Source: Bacteroidota bacterium (GTDB taxonomy: Bacteria; Bacteroidota; Bacteroidia; Cytophagales; Cyclobacteriaceae). From it: a stretch of 59,854 nucleotides of DNA. The notes beneath the pieces were generated by a model. That model was not told where the DNA came from. It was given only the letters and a program-made list of their open reading frames with translations, and made no database searches. Both the position numbers and the translations under genes were made by a program. This document shows positions 45,344-55,065 of this stretch, in pieces. The stretch's first letter is position 1. Each line of letters starts with the position of its first letter. The DNA is taken from contig CANIVF010000021.1 in assembly GCA_947470895.1 (NCBI GenBank), positions 1-59,854 of the forward strand. Reading direction: 5' to 3'.

Positions 45344-46585
45344 TTGATTCTCTATACTTTTCTTATCTGGATTGCACAGTTGCTATATCGCATCGTTGCG
45401 TTCTTTCATCCTAAGGCACGACTTTTTGTAAGTGGTCGTGCAAATCTTTTTAAAAGACTGAATTTGGCACTTAGCGAAAACAAGAATACGATCATTTGGA
45501 TACATTGTGCTTCACTCGGAGAATTTGAACAAGGAAGACCAATCATAGAGTCGTTTAAAAAGCAAGATCCATCCATCAAAATTCTGCTTACTTTCTTTTC
45601 TCCTTCCGGGTACGAAGTAAGAAAAAACTATGCACTGGCCGACTATATTTTTTATCTCCCCTGGGATACTGCTCAAAACGCCAAGCGATTTATCCAAATC
45701 ACGAAGCCGTCATTGGCTATTTTTATCAAATACGAATTCTGGTATAATTATACCTATCAATTAAAAAAGAAGAATATTCCCATCATCTCAGCATCCAGCA
45801 TTTTTCGTCCTGATCAGGTGTTTTTTAAATGGTACGGATTATTCTTCCGTAACATGCTGAAACAGTTTACTCACTTCTTTGTGCAGAATACTCAAAGTAG
45901 TGAGTTACTTAAAAATATCGGAATTACACAAACGACAGTGGCAGGTGATACTCGTTTTGACCGGGTTTTTGAAATCGCACAACATGCTGCCGAACTAGAA
46001 ATCGTTAAGAAGTTTAAGTCGCATGAAAACATTTTTGTAGTCGGAAGTCTTTGGCCAGAAGATCTTGAAGTACTCGCACCCTTTATTAATGAGCATAGGC
46101 AATCACTGAAATTCATTCTGGCACCCCATGAAATCAGTGAGCCTTTTATCACACAAATTGAACAATCCATGAGTGCAAAAACAGTTCGCTATTCACGTGC
46201 AACTGAAAATATAGAAAATTATTCTGTGCTGATTATTGACAACATCGGGATGCTTTCAAAACTGTATCGCTATGGCGAATTTGCTTATATAGGAGGTGCC
46301 TTTGGCAAAGGACTTCATAATATTCTCGAAGCCGCATGCTACGGTGTTCCTATTTTCTTTGGTAATAAAAATTACCAAAAGTTTCTGGAGGCTAAAGATT
46401 TGGTTATCCGTGGTGGCGCATTTGCGGTTGAAAATCATACTGATCTAAAAAAGAATTTTGAGTTACTTAACAACAACCCGGAAAATTTTTCATTGGCTTG
46501 TGAGGTTACTCGTTCCTATGTAAAAGAAAATCTTGGTGCTACCTCAAAAATTATATCGTTCTGCAAAACAATCCTATCATCATGA
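45344..46585 (+). CDS. waaA: 3-deoxy-D-manno-octulosonic-acid transferase
   Basis: GT30 enzyme that adds Kdo from CMP-Kdo to lipid A at the inner membrane. The 413-aa protein has an N-terminal membrane helix, the ASLGEFEQG catalytic-base motif near 56-64, IFIKYEFWYNYT and the GGAFGKGLHNILEAACYGVPI block of the nucleotide-binding domain. The start is a TTG at 45344 (ILYTFLIWIAQ next), the only start that leaves the membrane helix intact. It overlaps rsgA through ATGA. Confidence 0.93.
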   Translation: MILYTFLIWIAQLLYRIVAFFHPKARLFVSGRANLFKRLNLALSENKNTIIWIHCASLGEFEQGRPIIESFKKQDPSIKILLTFFSPSGYEVRKNYALADYIFYLPWDTAQNAKRFIQITKPSLAIFIKYEFWYNYTYQLKKKNIPIISASSIFRPDQVFFKWYGLFFRNMLKQFTHFFVQNTQSSELLKNIGITQTTVAGDTRFDRVFEIAQHAAELEIVKKFKSHENIFVVGSLWPEDLEVLAPFINEHRQSLKFILAPHEISEPFITQIEQSMSAKTVRYSRATENIENYSVLIIDNIGMLSKLYRYGEFAYIGGAFGKGLHNILEAACYGVPIFFGNKNYQKFLEAKDLVIRGGAFAVENHTDLKKNFELLNNNPENFSLACEVTRSYVKENLGATSKIISFCKTILSS

Positions 46586-47499
46586 AAGGTCGGATATTCA
46601 AATCAACAGGATCATGGTATGAGGTGCTGGCTGAAAACCATAAACGATATTCGTGCCGCGTGCGTGGTAAGTTTCGGTTGGATGAGATAAAAGAATCAAA
46701 CCCGGTAGCCGTTGGCGACCATGTAATCATTGAACTTGAAAATGATATTGGCTCCATAACAGAAATTCTGCCGAGACGAAATCACATTCTTCGTCAATCC
46801 GTAAAGAGAACTGGTCATGCCAGTGTGCTCGCAGCCAATGTGGATCAAGTGATGTTGCTCGCAACATTTAAGCAACCACGTACATCCTGGGGATTTATTG
46901 ATCGCTTTCTGGTGGCAGCCGAATCATTTCGCATTCCTCAACTCCTCGTATTTAACAAAAAAGATATACTCACTCAGGACCAACTTGAAGAGCTCCTCCC
47001 GATACTTAATCGGTACGAATCTTTTGGCGTATCAACCATGATTATTTCTGCCGGCTTCGATGATGACATCTCGAACGTTCAAAAAATGTTGGAAGGAAAG
47101 GCCACACTTGTTGCCGGCCATTCCGGAGTGGGAAAGTCAACATTGTTGAATCGACTATCACCCATCATAACACAAGCAACGAACAACATTTCAGATTTTT
47201 CAGATAAAGGAACACACACAACAACCTTTGCCGAAATGTTTGAATTGAATGAGCACACATTTATCATTGACACACCAGGTATAAAAGAATGGGGATTGGT
47301 TAATATGGAACCTCCGGAGATTTCTGACTACTTTCCTGAAATGAGAGATTTACGATTGAACTGTAAATTTGGCGCACGATGTCTCCACATCAACGAACCC
47401 AAATGCGCCATCAAAGAAGCAGTTGAAGATAATCAGATTATTCTTTCTCGCTACGAAAGTTACTTGAGTATGGCTCTTGGTCTGGATAACCGAAAATAA
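46582..47499 (+). CDS. rsgA: Ribosome small-subunit-dependent GTPase A
   Basis: Circularly permuted GTPase (YjeQ/RsgA) that helps 30S maturation. The 305-aa protein has an OB-fold N-terminus, then G4 NKKD, G1 GHSGVGKST and G3 DTPG in permuted order, and a zinc-finger C-terminus (CKFGARCLHINEPKCAI). It shares ATGA with the waaA stop, so it is translationally coupled to it. Confidence 0.95.
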   Translation: MKGRIFKSTGSWYEVLAENHKRYSCRVRGKFRLDEIKESNPVAVGDHVIIELENDIGSITEILPRRNHILRQSVKRTGHASVLAANVDQVMLLATFKQPRTSWGFIDRFLVAAESFRIPQLLVFNKKDILTQDQLEELLPILNRYESFGVSTMIISAGFDDDISNVQKMLEGKATLVAGHSGVGKSTLLNRLSPIITQATNNISDFSDKGTHTTTFAEMFELNEHTFIIDTPGIKEWGLVNMEPPEISDYFPEMRDLRLNCKFGARCLHINEPKCAIKEAVEDNQIILSRYESYLSMALGLDNRK

Positions 47500-47503
47500 G
47501 CAG

Positions 47504-48349
47504 TCAGAGTGAGCACTGCAATTTCCAAAAAGAAAAGGCGAGTTTAAAATCCAAGGACTTAAGTGAAACGCCAACCTCATAGTGCAATCTTCGTTTCAAT
47601 GCCCCAACCTCTTCCTTAGTTCTGTTTAATCCTTTAATCTTTTTGCAAACCTCAAGTGTTGACCATCGTTGTGGATTTGATCGATGGAATTGTGTTGCTG
47701 ACATAGATGTGGAGAGCACTCGCTTCCCGACAAGCACCGATGAAGAATAGATAAATTTAAAGTTTCTGGAAGATCGTATCCAAAAGTCAAAATCTTCAAA
47801 GGCAAGAGCCTCATCATATCCTTTCAATGAGTCCAACACCAACTTCCGAAACATCATGGTGGGCGAACAAATAAAATATCGTTGTATTAGTTCCGTATAC
47901 ACATCCCCGCATGGAATGCTGTTATGTGGAAATTGCTCTGAATGAAGTCGCATCGGATTTCCATGTTCATCGATATACTGAGCATCCGAAAATGTTACTC
48001 CATAGTCATCACCAGCATCCATTAGAATATTGACTCCCTCCTCAATACGATTTGATTTTAGCACATCATCAGCCGATAAATCAATAATAAATTTACCGCT
48101 GGCTAACTGATAGGCTTTGTTAAATGTTTTACAATAACCCAGGTTTTTACCGTTCAGAATAAATGTAGCTTCCGGATGATTGGCCATCCAACGTTTGATC
48201 ACCTTCCCACTACCATCGGTGCTGCCATCATCAATCACAATTAACTCCACATGAGAATAGGTTTGATGGATTACGGAATTCAATGCCTCCGCAACAAATT
48301 GAGCATGGTTATAACAGACACAAATAACAGTAACCAGGGGCGGAATCAT
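47504..48349 (-). CDS. Family 2 glycosyltransferase
   Basis: A 281-aa GT-A glycosyltransferase. VTVICVCYNHAQFV, the nucleotide-binding DDGSTDGS near 38-45 and the DLSADD metal-site region are present; the DEHGNPMRLHS and FDFWIRSS segments fit GT2 acceptor-side regions. The sugar and acceptor are unknown. Its start overlaps the stop of the GNAT-like gene (ATGA). Confidence 0.9.
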   Translation of the reverse strand: MIPPLVTVICVCYNHAQFVAEALNSVIHQTYSHVELIVIDDGSTDGSGKVIKRWMANHPEATFILNGKNLGYCKTFNKAYQLASGKFIIDLSADDVLKSNRIEEGVNILMDAGDDYGVTFSDAQYIDEHGNPMRLHSEQFPHNSIPCGDVYTELIQRYFICSPTMMFRKLVLDSLKGYDEALAFEDFDFWIRSSRNFKFIYSSSVLVGKRVLSTSMSATQFHRSNPQRWSTLEVCKKIKGLNRTKEEVGALKRRLHYEVGVSLKSLDFKLAFSFWKLQCSL

Positions 48350-49287
48350 GCTAATATCTTTTCAAAAATAAGTTTGCGATTGCTCTGTCCTGCGATGCTT
48401 TTTTTAAAGTGTAACAACGAACGGTTAATTTTTCCATTTACCGTGGAAGTGCCAAGATCAATCATTTCCCTCCCCTGCTCATGTGCAGTCTTATAAATTT
48501 CCGAAATCAATAATACCACAGGACTAAATTTATCAAATCGCCTGGCGTGGGCATAATAAAAAGTGTAGAGAATTTTTTTATTAACTAAAATTACGATGAC
48601 CGCAGCAGCGGTGCCGCTATGATCATATACTCGATACAAAGAGAAATTCTTTGAAAATAGAAATACGGTCTTCTTTAATTCCAAAACACTCATCGACAGA
48701 CTTTGGTTTCTTTCATTTCTACACGCTTCAATAAAGGAATAGATTTCTTTTAACCGTGTATGTTTTACTTTTTCAAATGAAAATAGTTTCTCTGCCTTTT
48801 TGAGCTTTTGTCGCTCCGAAATTTTAATCTTCTTATCAAAAGATTTTCGATCAACAGCAATTACACTGGATACCTCCTTACTCGTTGAATAGTGTAATCT
48901 TCTTAGTGTTTCTTCTACCAATCCAAAATTTTTATCGTAACCTTCCGGATAGCTTTTTACCAGCATTTTTTTGACTCCTCTGGTTTTTAAATCTGCTTCG
49001 ATCAACGAAAAAAAAGCAGCCAACTCGTTGATTTCAATTTTTCGGTATATCTCCAAAAACCCAAAAGGAGCACGAAAGGGACTAGCGGCTACATCATTGT
49101 TAACATGAAAAGCGATGCGAACTTTAACAGTGCTGGTACTTTCTTCAAGCGATTCATAAATACGCCAATTTTTTTCCGACTGTAACCAAAGATGCTTTGA
49201 GCTATTGAATAAAAAATTGGTGCTCGTAAAAGATGATTCACTTTGAAGATCGTATGAATGAAAGAGGTGATTTTCCGGTTTGCTCAT
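48346..49287 (-). CDS. GNAT/FemAB-like acyltransferase
   Basis: A GNAT-type fold similar to FemAB/BioF2-like acetyltransferases (PF13480-type). The middle (KIKISERQKLKKAEKL) and the end (YFYAHARRFDKFSPVVLLI, MIDLGTSTVNG) carry the family pattern. I would expect transfer of an acyl or aminoacyl group onto a sugar or envelope precursor. The start at ATG 49287 shares a base with the stop of the DUF4442 gene (TGATG), which favours it over 49314. It overlaps the GT2 gene at the other end. Confidence 0.8.
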   Translation of the reverse strand: MSKPENHLFHSYDLQSESSFTSTNFLFNSSKHLWLQSEKNWRIYESLEESTSTVKVRIAFHVNNDVAASPFRAPFGFLEIYRKIEINELAAFFSLIEADLKTRGVKKMLVKSYPEGYDKNFGLVEETLRRLHYSTSKEVSSVIAVDRKSFDKKIKISERQKLKKAEKLFSFEKVKHTRLKEIYSFIEACRNERNQSLSMSVLELKKTVFLFSKNFSLYRVYDHSGTAAAVIVILVNKKILYTFYYAHARRFDKFSPVVLLISEIYKTAHEQGREMIDLGTSTVNGKINRSLLHFKKSIAGQSNRKLIFEKILA

Positions 49288-49796
49288 CAAGCTTTGGTTT
49301 TCACTTTTGCCCAATCTTTAAATTGCCAGAAGATTATTCCGGTGGTAAGATGATTTCCTTTTACGTCATGAATTTTCACTTCGCAGGGTACCACTATTGT
49401 TTCTTGTGTTTGCAATGGCTTCACCACTTTTTCCTCCAGCCATTCTTTCGAAATGACAAACTCAGCGGTGGCATCCATTTTTCCCTGATAGTGATAGTTC
49501 ATTTCCATGCGCTGCATAATGATGCGATACTTCTTCATATCCAAACTGCTGAGCAACAAAAAACCGGTAGTAAATTCTGAGATGGTGGCAAGGCCACAAG
49601 CGTGTAATCCACGAATGTGATTGAAGTTACTCTTGCGGTATGGCATCAGGGTTTTCAGCCGATAATCACCGATCTCCACTACCTTGAAACCGTGAGGCTT
49701 ATTAAAGGGGATCATTCGGTTTAGTGACCAATTCAACACCATCAAATAAAACGATGAATGTTTTGCTTTTTGGAGTATTTTGGCAGCATCAAGCAT
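49287..49796 (-). CDS. DUF4442 hotdog-fold protein
   Basis: A 169-aa protein similar to DUF4442, a hotdog-fold family related to acyl-CoA thioesterases. The core block HIRGLHACGLATISEFTTG is the DUF4442 motif that lines the ligand site in place of the usual thioesterase Asp/Glu. The substrate is unknown. It heads a three-gene overlapping set with the GNAT-like and GT2 genes. Confidence 0.83.
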   Translation of the reverse strand: MLDAAKILQKAKHSSFYLMVLNWSLNRMIPFNKPHGFKVVEIGDYRLKTLMPYRKSNFNHIRGLHACGLATISEFTTGFLLLSSLDMKKYRIIMQRMEMNYHYQGKMDATAEFVISKEWLEEKVVKPLQTQETIVVPCEVKIHDVKGNHLTTGIIFWQFKDWAKVKTKA

Positions 49797-49843
49797 ATTT
49801 CAAAATTTAAAATTCCGATTTACGATTTTTAACTCACATAAAG

Positions 49844-50962
49844 ATGAAAAAAATAGTTGTTCTGGGGGCTGGTTTGGTAGGGAAAGCAATAGCCATAGAC
49901 CTTTCAAAAAATTTCGATGTCACTTCCGTGGATATTAATGAGGGGGCACTTTCTGAACTGAGCAGCTTCAATATAAAGACTCAAAAAGCAGACTTCGCTA
50001 ACACCAAGATTCTTTCAGCCCTCCTACAACCTTTTGATTTGGTGGTCGGTGCAGTGCCTGGCTTCATGGGTTTTGAAACCTGCAAGACGGTGATTGAAGC
50101 TGGAAAAAACATGGTGGATATCTCCTTTTTTCCGGAAGACCCATTTTTGCTGGATGATCTTGCTAAGAAACATAACGTAACCATCGTGATGGATTGTGGA
50201 GTAGCACCCGGTATGGGCAATATTATTTTAGGCTATCACAATCAGAAAATGAAAATCACTTCTTACGAATGCCTGGTGGGTGGCTTGCCTGTGGTGCGCG
50301 AGTGGCCTTATGAATACAAAGCGGTGTTCTCACCCATTGATGTGATTGAAGAATATACTCGCCCGGCTCGCTATGTTCAACATGGAGCCATGGTCGTTAG
50401 AGAAGCGCTTTCCGATGCAGAGCTTGTTCACTTTGATGAAGTAGGCACACTGGAATCGTGGAACTCAGATGGCCTAAGGTCATTGATCAAAACAATGCCG
50501 CACATTCCTGACATGATTGAAAAAACGTTACGTTATCCTGGCTGCGTTGAATACCTGCGCGTGTTGCGCGAAACAGGTTTCTTTTCGTATGATGAAGTGG
50601 ATGTGAAAGGAGTAAAAATCAGACCTATCGATCTTACGGCCAAATTATTGTTTCCCAAATGGAAATTGAAACCTGGTGAAGAAGAGTTTACAGTCATGCG
50701 CATCCGCATGTCGGGAGAAGAAAAAGGTCAGCCCAGAAAAATTCAATACAATCTTTACGACCGCACCGAAAAATCATCAGGAACATTATCCATGGCTCGA
50801 ACCACCGGATATACGTGCACCGCGGCTGTACATCTTGTCTTAGATGGGAAATATGATCGCAAAGGAATAAGCCCTCCCGAATATCTGGGTGAGAATGAAA
50901 ATAATTTCAAATTTATTTTGAATTATCTGAGAGCCAGAGGAGTTGAATACCGGGTAAATTAG
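49844..50962 (+). CDS. Saccharopine dehydrogenase family protein
   Basis: A 372-aa NAD(P)-binding protein of the saccharopine dehydrogenase-like family. The Rossmann motif VVLGAGLVGKAIA is at 4-16, then VMDCGVAPGMGNIILG and the C-terminal substrate region with RTTGYTCTAAVHLVLDG. Family members act in lysine or polyamine metabolism, but the reaction here cannot be assigned. It is divergent from the DUF4442 set and lies 75 nt before nhaC. Confidence 0.85.
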   Translation: MKKIVVLGAGLVGKAIAIDLSKNFDVTSVDINEGALSELSSFNIKTQKADFANTKILSALLQPFDLVVGAVPGFMGFETCKTVIEAGKNMVDISFFPEDPFLLDDLAKKHNVTIVMDCGVAPGMGNIILGYHNQKMKITSYECLVGGLPVVREWPYEYKAVFSPIDVIEEYTRPARYVQHGAMVVREALSDAELVHFDEVGTLESWNSDGLRSLIKTMPHIPDMIEKTLRYPGCVEYLRVLRETGFFSYDEVDVKGVKIRPIDLTAKLLFPKWKLKPGEEEFTVMRIRMSGEEKGQPRKIQYNLYDRTEKSSGTLSMARTTGYTCTAAVHLVLDGKYDRKGISPPEYLGENENNFKFILNYLRARGVEYRVN

Positions 50963-51037
50963 TTTGTAAAATCATGAATATGTGAGGTCAACCTAATAAT
51001 GATTAATTAGTACATTACTGCTTCATAAATTTCTCCA

Positions 51038-52486
51038 ATGACTGAAATCAGAAAGCCTAGTTTGCTTCAAGCTTTTATACCCATTACAACTCTTGTTGTA
51101 TTTCTCTCGATCAATGTTTTGGTGTTCGGATCAGGTGCCACCGATGGCCCAAACCAGATTGCTCTACTTTTATCCGCCTCAGTTGCCGGTATTATTTCAT
51201 GGAGGCTAGGTCATACCTGGGAGAAAATTGAAATGAGTATTGTCAAAAGTATCAGTTCCGCCATGGGTGCTATGCTGATTTTGCTGGTGATCGGATCGCT
51301 CTCCGGAACCTGGCTGCTCAGCGGCATCGTGCCGGCTATGATTTATTATGGGTTAAAAATTCTTAATCCTACCATTTTTTTATTTGCAGCCTGTGTAGTG
51401 TGTTGTATTGTTTCGCTGGCAACAGGCAGTTCATGGTCCACCGTTGCCACAGTGGGAATCGCTTTATTAGGAATTGGAAAAACATTAGGTATTCATGAAG
51501 GTGTAATTGCAGGTGCTATTATTTCAGGAGCCTATTTCGGTGATAAAATGTCTCCGCTTTCTGATACCACCAATCTTGCACCTGCCATGGCCGGGTCAGA
51601 TTTGTTTACTCACATTCGTTACATGATGATTACAACTGTTCCAACCTTAATCATAACCTTGGTGATTTTTTTCATCTGGGGTTTCACTATTGATACAACA
51701 GGCTCAACGGATACCAATCAGGTATTAACAGCGCTTGATCAGGCTTTCAACTTAAACCCGATATTATTCGTTGTGCCCGCGCTGGTCTTATTCATGATTG
51801 TGAAAAAGACACCTGCCATACCGGCTTTGCTGATAGGTTCAATGCTTGGTGGAGTCGCTGCTATTATTTTTCAGCCGCAAATCATCGATCAGATTTCAGA
51901 AATTTCAAATGATGGCGTTAAATCATCTTTTGTTGCTGTGATGAAAGCTTTGGCAATGTCAATCAACATTAAAACAGATAATGCCATGATCTCTGATTTA
52001 CTTTCTTCCGGAGGCATGGCTGGCATGCTCAACACCATCTGGCTCATTTTAGGTGCCATGATATTTGGAGGGGTTATGGAGTCCTGTGGATTGTTAATGC
52101 GTATCGTAGAAGAGATCATAAAGTGGGCACATTCAACAGGTTCGTTAGTAGCCTCAACGGTAGTCACGAGCATATTTTTTAATCTCACAGCCGGAGATCA
52201 GTACATGGCTATTGCCATACCCGGAAGAATGTTTGCAGACACCTATCGAAAGAAGGGTTATAAACCTGAGTTATTGAGTCGCACATTAGAAGATGCAGGC
52301 ACCGTTACGTCCGTGCTTGTTCCGTGGAATACCTGCGGAGCCACACAGGCTAAAGTATTAGGCATTTCAACATGGGCATATGCTCCTTATTGTTTCTTTT
52401 GCATCATCAGTCCTTTAATGACTATACTGCAAGCTTATATGAATTTTAAAATCCGAAGATTGGATGACCCTGCACCCGCCAAATAA
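51038..52486 (+). CDS. nhaC: NhaC-type Na+/H+ antiporter
   Basis: A 482-aa inner-membrane antiporter with about 11-12 hydrophobic segments. The segments LATGSSWSTVATVGIALLG and GAYFGDKMSPLSDTTNLAPA are NhaC signatures, and NLTAGDQYMAIAIPGRMF and TLEDAGTVTSVLVPWNTCG are in the conserved C-terminal half. Export of Na+ (or another cation/malate exchange in some homologues) is inferred from the family. The exonuclease gene overlaps its end by 23 nt. Confidence 0.92.
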   Translation: MTEIRKPSLLQAFIPITTLVVFLSINVLVFGSGATDGPNQIALLLSASVAGIISWRLGHTWEKIEMSIVKSISSAMGAMLILLVIGSLSGTWLLSGIVPAMIYYGLKILNPTIFLFAACVVCCIVSLATGSSWSTVATVGIALLGIGKTLGIHEGVIAGAIISGAYFGDKMSPLSDTTNLAPAMAGSDLFTHIRYMMITTVPTLIITLVIFFIWGFTIDTTGSTDTNQVLTALDQAFNLNPILFVVPALVLFMIVKKTPAIPALLIGSMLGGVAAIIFQPQIIDQISEISNDGVKSSFVAVMKALAMSINIKTDNAMISDLLSSGGMAGMLNTIWLILGAMIFGGVMESCGLLMRIVEEIIKWAHSTGSLVASTVVTSIFFNLTAGDQYMAIAIPGRMFADTYRKKGYKPELLSRTLEDAGTVTSVLVPWNTCGATQAKVLGISTWAYAPYCFFCIISPLMTILQAYMNFKIRRLDDPAPAK

Positions 52487-53054
52487 TAAAATCAACATTT
52501 CGAATGATGAAATCAACACTCTTCCATTGGGAGCGTTTGAGGGGGAAACCATTATCGTTTCTGAAGAGAAAAAAATAATCCATGCCTTTGATGAAATCAA
52601 AGAACATGTGGTGGTTGGATTTGATACCGAAACAAAACCTGTTTTTGTGCGTGGCCAACAAAACAAAGTTGCCTTAATGCAAGTTGCGCTACCCGATAAA
52701 GTTTTTTTGATCAGACTTAAGCAAACAGGAATTACGCCTCACCTCATAGAATTTTTAGAAAGCGATAGCATCCTGAAAGCGGGTGTTGCCCTTCGCGATG
52801 ATATCAAAGCCTTGCAGCGATTGAAGCATTATAAGCCGGGAGGTTTTATTGAACTGGCAAGCCTGAGCAAAGAAGCTGGCCTGCAGGTTGAAAGCGTAAA
52901 AAAATTAACAGCCTTACTTTTAGGGTTTCGGATTTCAAAAAGCGCACAAACTTCTAATTGGGAAGCCGAAGTGCTTCAGGATAAACAAATCAGCTATGCA
53001 GCAACCGATGCGTGGGTGTGTTTACAGATTTACCATAAGCTTTCACTGAAATAA
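52464..53054 (+). CDS. 3'-5' exonuclease domain protein (DEDD, RNase D/WRN-like)
   Basis: A 196-aa DEDD-family exonuclease. ExoI DxE is in GFDTETKP, the ExoII Asp in VALRDDIKAL and the ExoIII Y-x3-D in YAATDAWVCL, giving a DEDDy site. No HRDC or helicase domain is present, so it is a stand-alone exonuclease that may act on RNA or DNA ends. It starts within the last codons of nhaC. Confidence 0.9.
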   Translation: MTLHPPNNKINISNDEINTLPLGAFEGETIIVSEEKKIIHAFDEIKEHVVVGFDTETKPVFVRGQQNKVALMQVALPDKVFLIRLKQTGITPHLIEFLESDSILKAGVALRDDIKALQRLKHYKPGGFIELASLSKEAGLQVESVKKLTALLLGFRISKSAQTSNWEAEVLQDKQISYAATDAWVCLQIYHKLSLK

Positions 53055-53059
53055 ACGAG

Positions 53060-54283
53060 CTATCTGGTGTGGCCAACAAAGCCAGCTAATGCACGCATGG
53101 CTAAAAATAAACTTAACATCGTAAGCATGGCACCCATCAACATCGGTGCACCAGGAAAATAAACAGGAGCTTCAGCGGCAGTGAAGTAACTGAATAGCTG
53201 TGCCATCAATAAAGGCCCAAATATCGAAGTAACACTCATCAAACTTGTCAAAGCCCCCTGCAACTCGCCTTGCTCATTGGATGGAACCTGCGAAGAAATG
53301 ATTCCTTGCAAGGCAGGTCCTGCAATTCCTCCCAGACAATAAGGAACAAGAAAAGCAAACATCATCCATCCTTCTGTAGCAAAAGCAAATAAGACTAAAC
53401 CAATGCTATACAAGCCGAGACCTACATAAAGCGAAGTTTTCTGTCCCCATGCTGGAATAATAATTCGAATCAATCCACCCTGAACAATAGAAATCAGAAC
53501 GCCAACCGCTGCCAGTGAACCTCCAATCATGGCACTGCTCCATTTAAATTTCTCTATGGTATAATACGACCAGTTGCTTTGTACTGCGTGGGCCGCGATG
53601 TATATCAATATCAGAGAAGCTACTAATCCCAAAACAAGAGGATAGCGCTTAAGGTTAAGTAATGATCCTATCGGATTCGCACGCTTCCATTCAAACGGCC
53701 TGCGGTTCTCTTGTTTTAAAGACTCTGGCAAAATAAAAAGTCCGTAAAGAAAATTGAGTAAACTCAAAACAGCAGCCGCAATAAATGGAACTCTCGGGCC
53801 ATACGTACCTAAAAGTCCACCCATCGCAGGACCAATAATAAATCCAACGCCAAACGCAGCGCCAATGATCCCAAAATTCTGACCACGTTTTTCAGGCGTG
53901 CTGATGTCCGCAATGTAGGCACCGGCTGTAGTAAAACTTGCGCCTAGTACGCCAGCAATAATCCTACCCACAAAAAGCCAACCGAGCGTTGGTGCAAGTG
54001 CCAGAAAAATATAATCGAGCCCAAAGCCAAATAATGATCCGAGTAAAATTGGTCTTCGCCCATATTGATCACTTAACCCACCCAAAATAGGTGCCCATAA
54101 AAATTGCATGATGGCGAATGCAAATAAAAGCCATCCTCCAATACGCGCGGCTTCACTGGTGGTGCTGTGAGTTAATTCGATGATCAGATTGGGAAGTACC
54201 GGAATGATAATTCCAAAGCCAATGGTATCAATAAGAATGGTGACAAAAATGAAACCCAAAGCGGCCTGCTTGTTCGAACCCAT
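53060..54283 (-). CDS. MFS transporter, TCR/Tet-like
   Basis: A 407-aa, 12-helix major facilitator transporter. Motif A ([15 protein letters not shown]) is in the 2-3 loop, and the antiporter motif near helix 5 is [10 protein letters not shown]. The family includes tetracycline efflux pumps, but many members export other compounds, so resistance is not implied. It is convergent with the exonuclease gene. Confidence 0.9.
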   Translation of the reverse strand: MGSNKQAALGFIFVTILIDTIGFGIIIPVLPNLIIELTHSTTSEAARIGGWLLFAFAIMQFLWAPILGGLSDQYGRRPILLGSLFGFGLDYIFLALAPTLGWLFVGRIIAGVLGASFTTAGAYIADISTPEKRGQNFGIIGAAFGVGFIIGPAMGGLLGTYGPRVPFIAAAVLSLLNFLYGLFILPESLKQENRRPFEWKRANPIGSLLNLKRYPLVLGLVASLILIYIAAHAVQSNWSYYTIEKFKWSSAMIGGSLAAVGVLISIVQGGLIRIIIPAWGQKTSLYVGLGLYSIGLVLFAFATEGWMMFAFLVPYCLGGIAGPALQGIISSQVPSNEQGELQGALTSLMSVTSIFGPLLMAQLFSYFTAAEAPVYFPGAPMLMGAMLTMLSLFLAMRALAGFVGHTR

Positions 54284-54311
54284 AAAGAATAGTTTGTTAA
54301 AAGTTAAAAAA

Positions 54312-54929
54312 TTATTCGCTCAGCAAAAAAGAAATTTTGTGACCTGTTACTTGCAGCAAGTCTACTTTAGATTTGAATGAAGTAAAATACTTTCGTTTCA
54401 CTTCTGCATACAGAACACACTCTTCCAGAAATTCCTGACGGATGATGATCAATTCAAATTCCCTAACCAATCGCAGAGCATCGGTGGTGGATTCATAAGG
54501 ATAGTGTAGTGTAAGACAGCGAGTAACCTCCCTTTCGATAATGATAGCATGATTCAATGCATCTTCCGCTGCTGTTTTATAGGCTTGTATCAAACCGCCC
54601 ACTCCTAGTTTAACACCACCAAAATAGCGCACCACCACAACCAGCACATTAGTAAGATTTTTTGACTTAATCTGACCCAATATCGGATCGCCCGCAGAAT
54701 GATTAGGTTCACCATCATCAAACGCCCTTAGTCTGCCCTTATCTTCTCCTAAAATCCAGCCAAAACAATGGTGGCGTGCATCAAAGTATTTCCTTTTGAG
54801 GGCTTCAATCTTGATTTTAATCTCCTCTTCCGAACTAACAGGGTAAGCAAACGCAAGAAATTTGCTGCCCAGTTCTTTATAGTTCCCTTCTGAGGGTTCT
54901 TCAATTGTGAGAAAAGAAAAAACTTCCAT
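54312..54929 (-). CDS. YigZ/IMPACT family protein
   Basis: A 205-aa protein of the YigZ/IMPACT family. The core motif [17 protein letters not shown] and [21 protein letters not shown] are diagnostic; a C-terminal DUF1949-like domain follows. Members may bind nucleic acid or affect translation, and the function is not settled. It lies 28 nt upstream of the MFS gene on the same strand. Confidence 0.9.
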   Translation of the reverse strand: MEVFSFLTIEEPSEGNYKELGSKFLAFAYPVSSEEEIKIKIEALKRKYFDARHHCFGWILGEDKGRLRAFDDGEPNHSAGDPILGQIKSKNLTNVLVVVVRYFGGVKLGVGGLIQAYKTAAEDALNHAIIIEREVTRCLTLHYPYESTTDALRLVREFELIIIRQEFLEECVLYAEVKRKYFTSFKSKVDLLQVTGHKISFLLSE

Positions 54930-55065
54930 GTGTAACGCAAACCTACATTTTTACGTCCTAAGGTGGTGAATCTATCATCAATTAAAATAATTTTTAAAGC
55001 GAGCAACCAATCATAATCCGCTCAGTCTATGTTGATGTAATAATGAAGCTCAAAATTTATAAACC

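Noticed and set aside
53060-54283. Tetracycline resistance determinant
   Set aside because: The TCR/Tet-like MFS family is broad, and nothing in the context suggests drug resistance.
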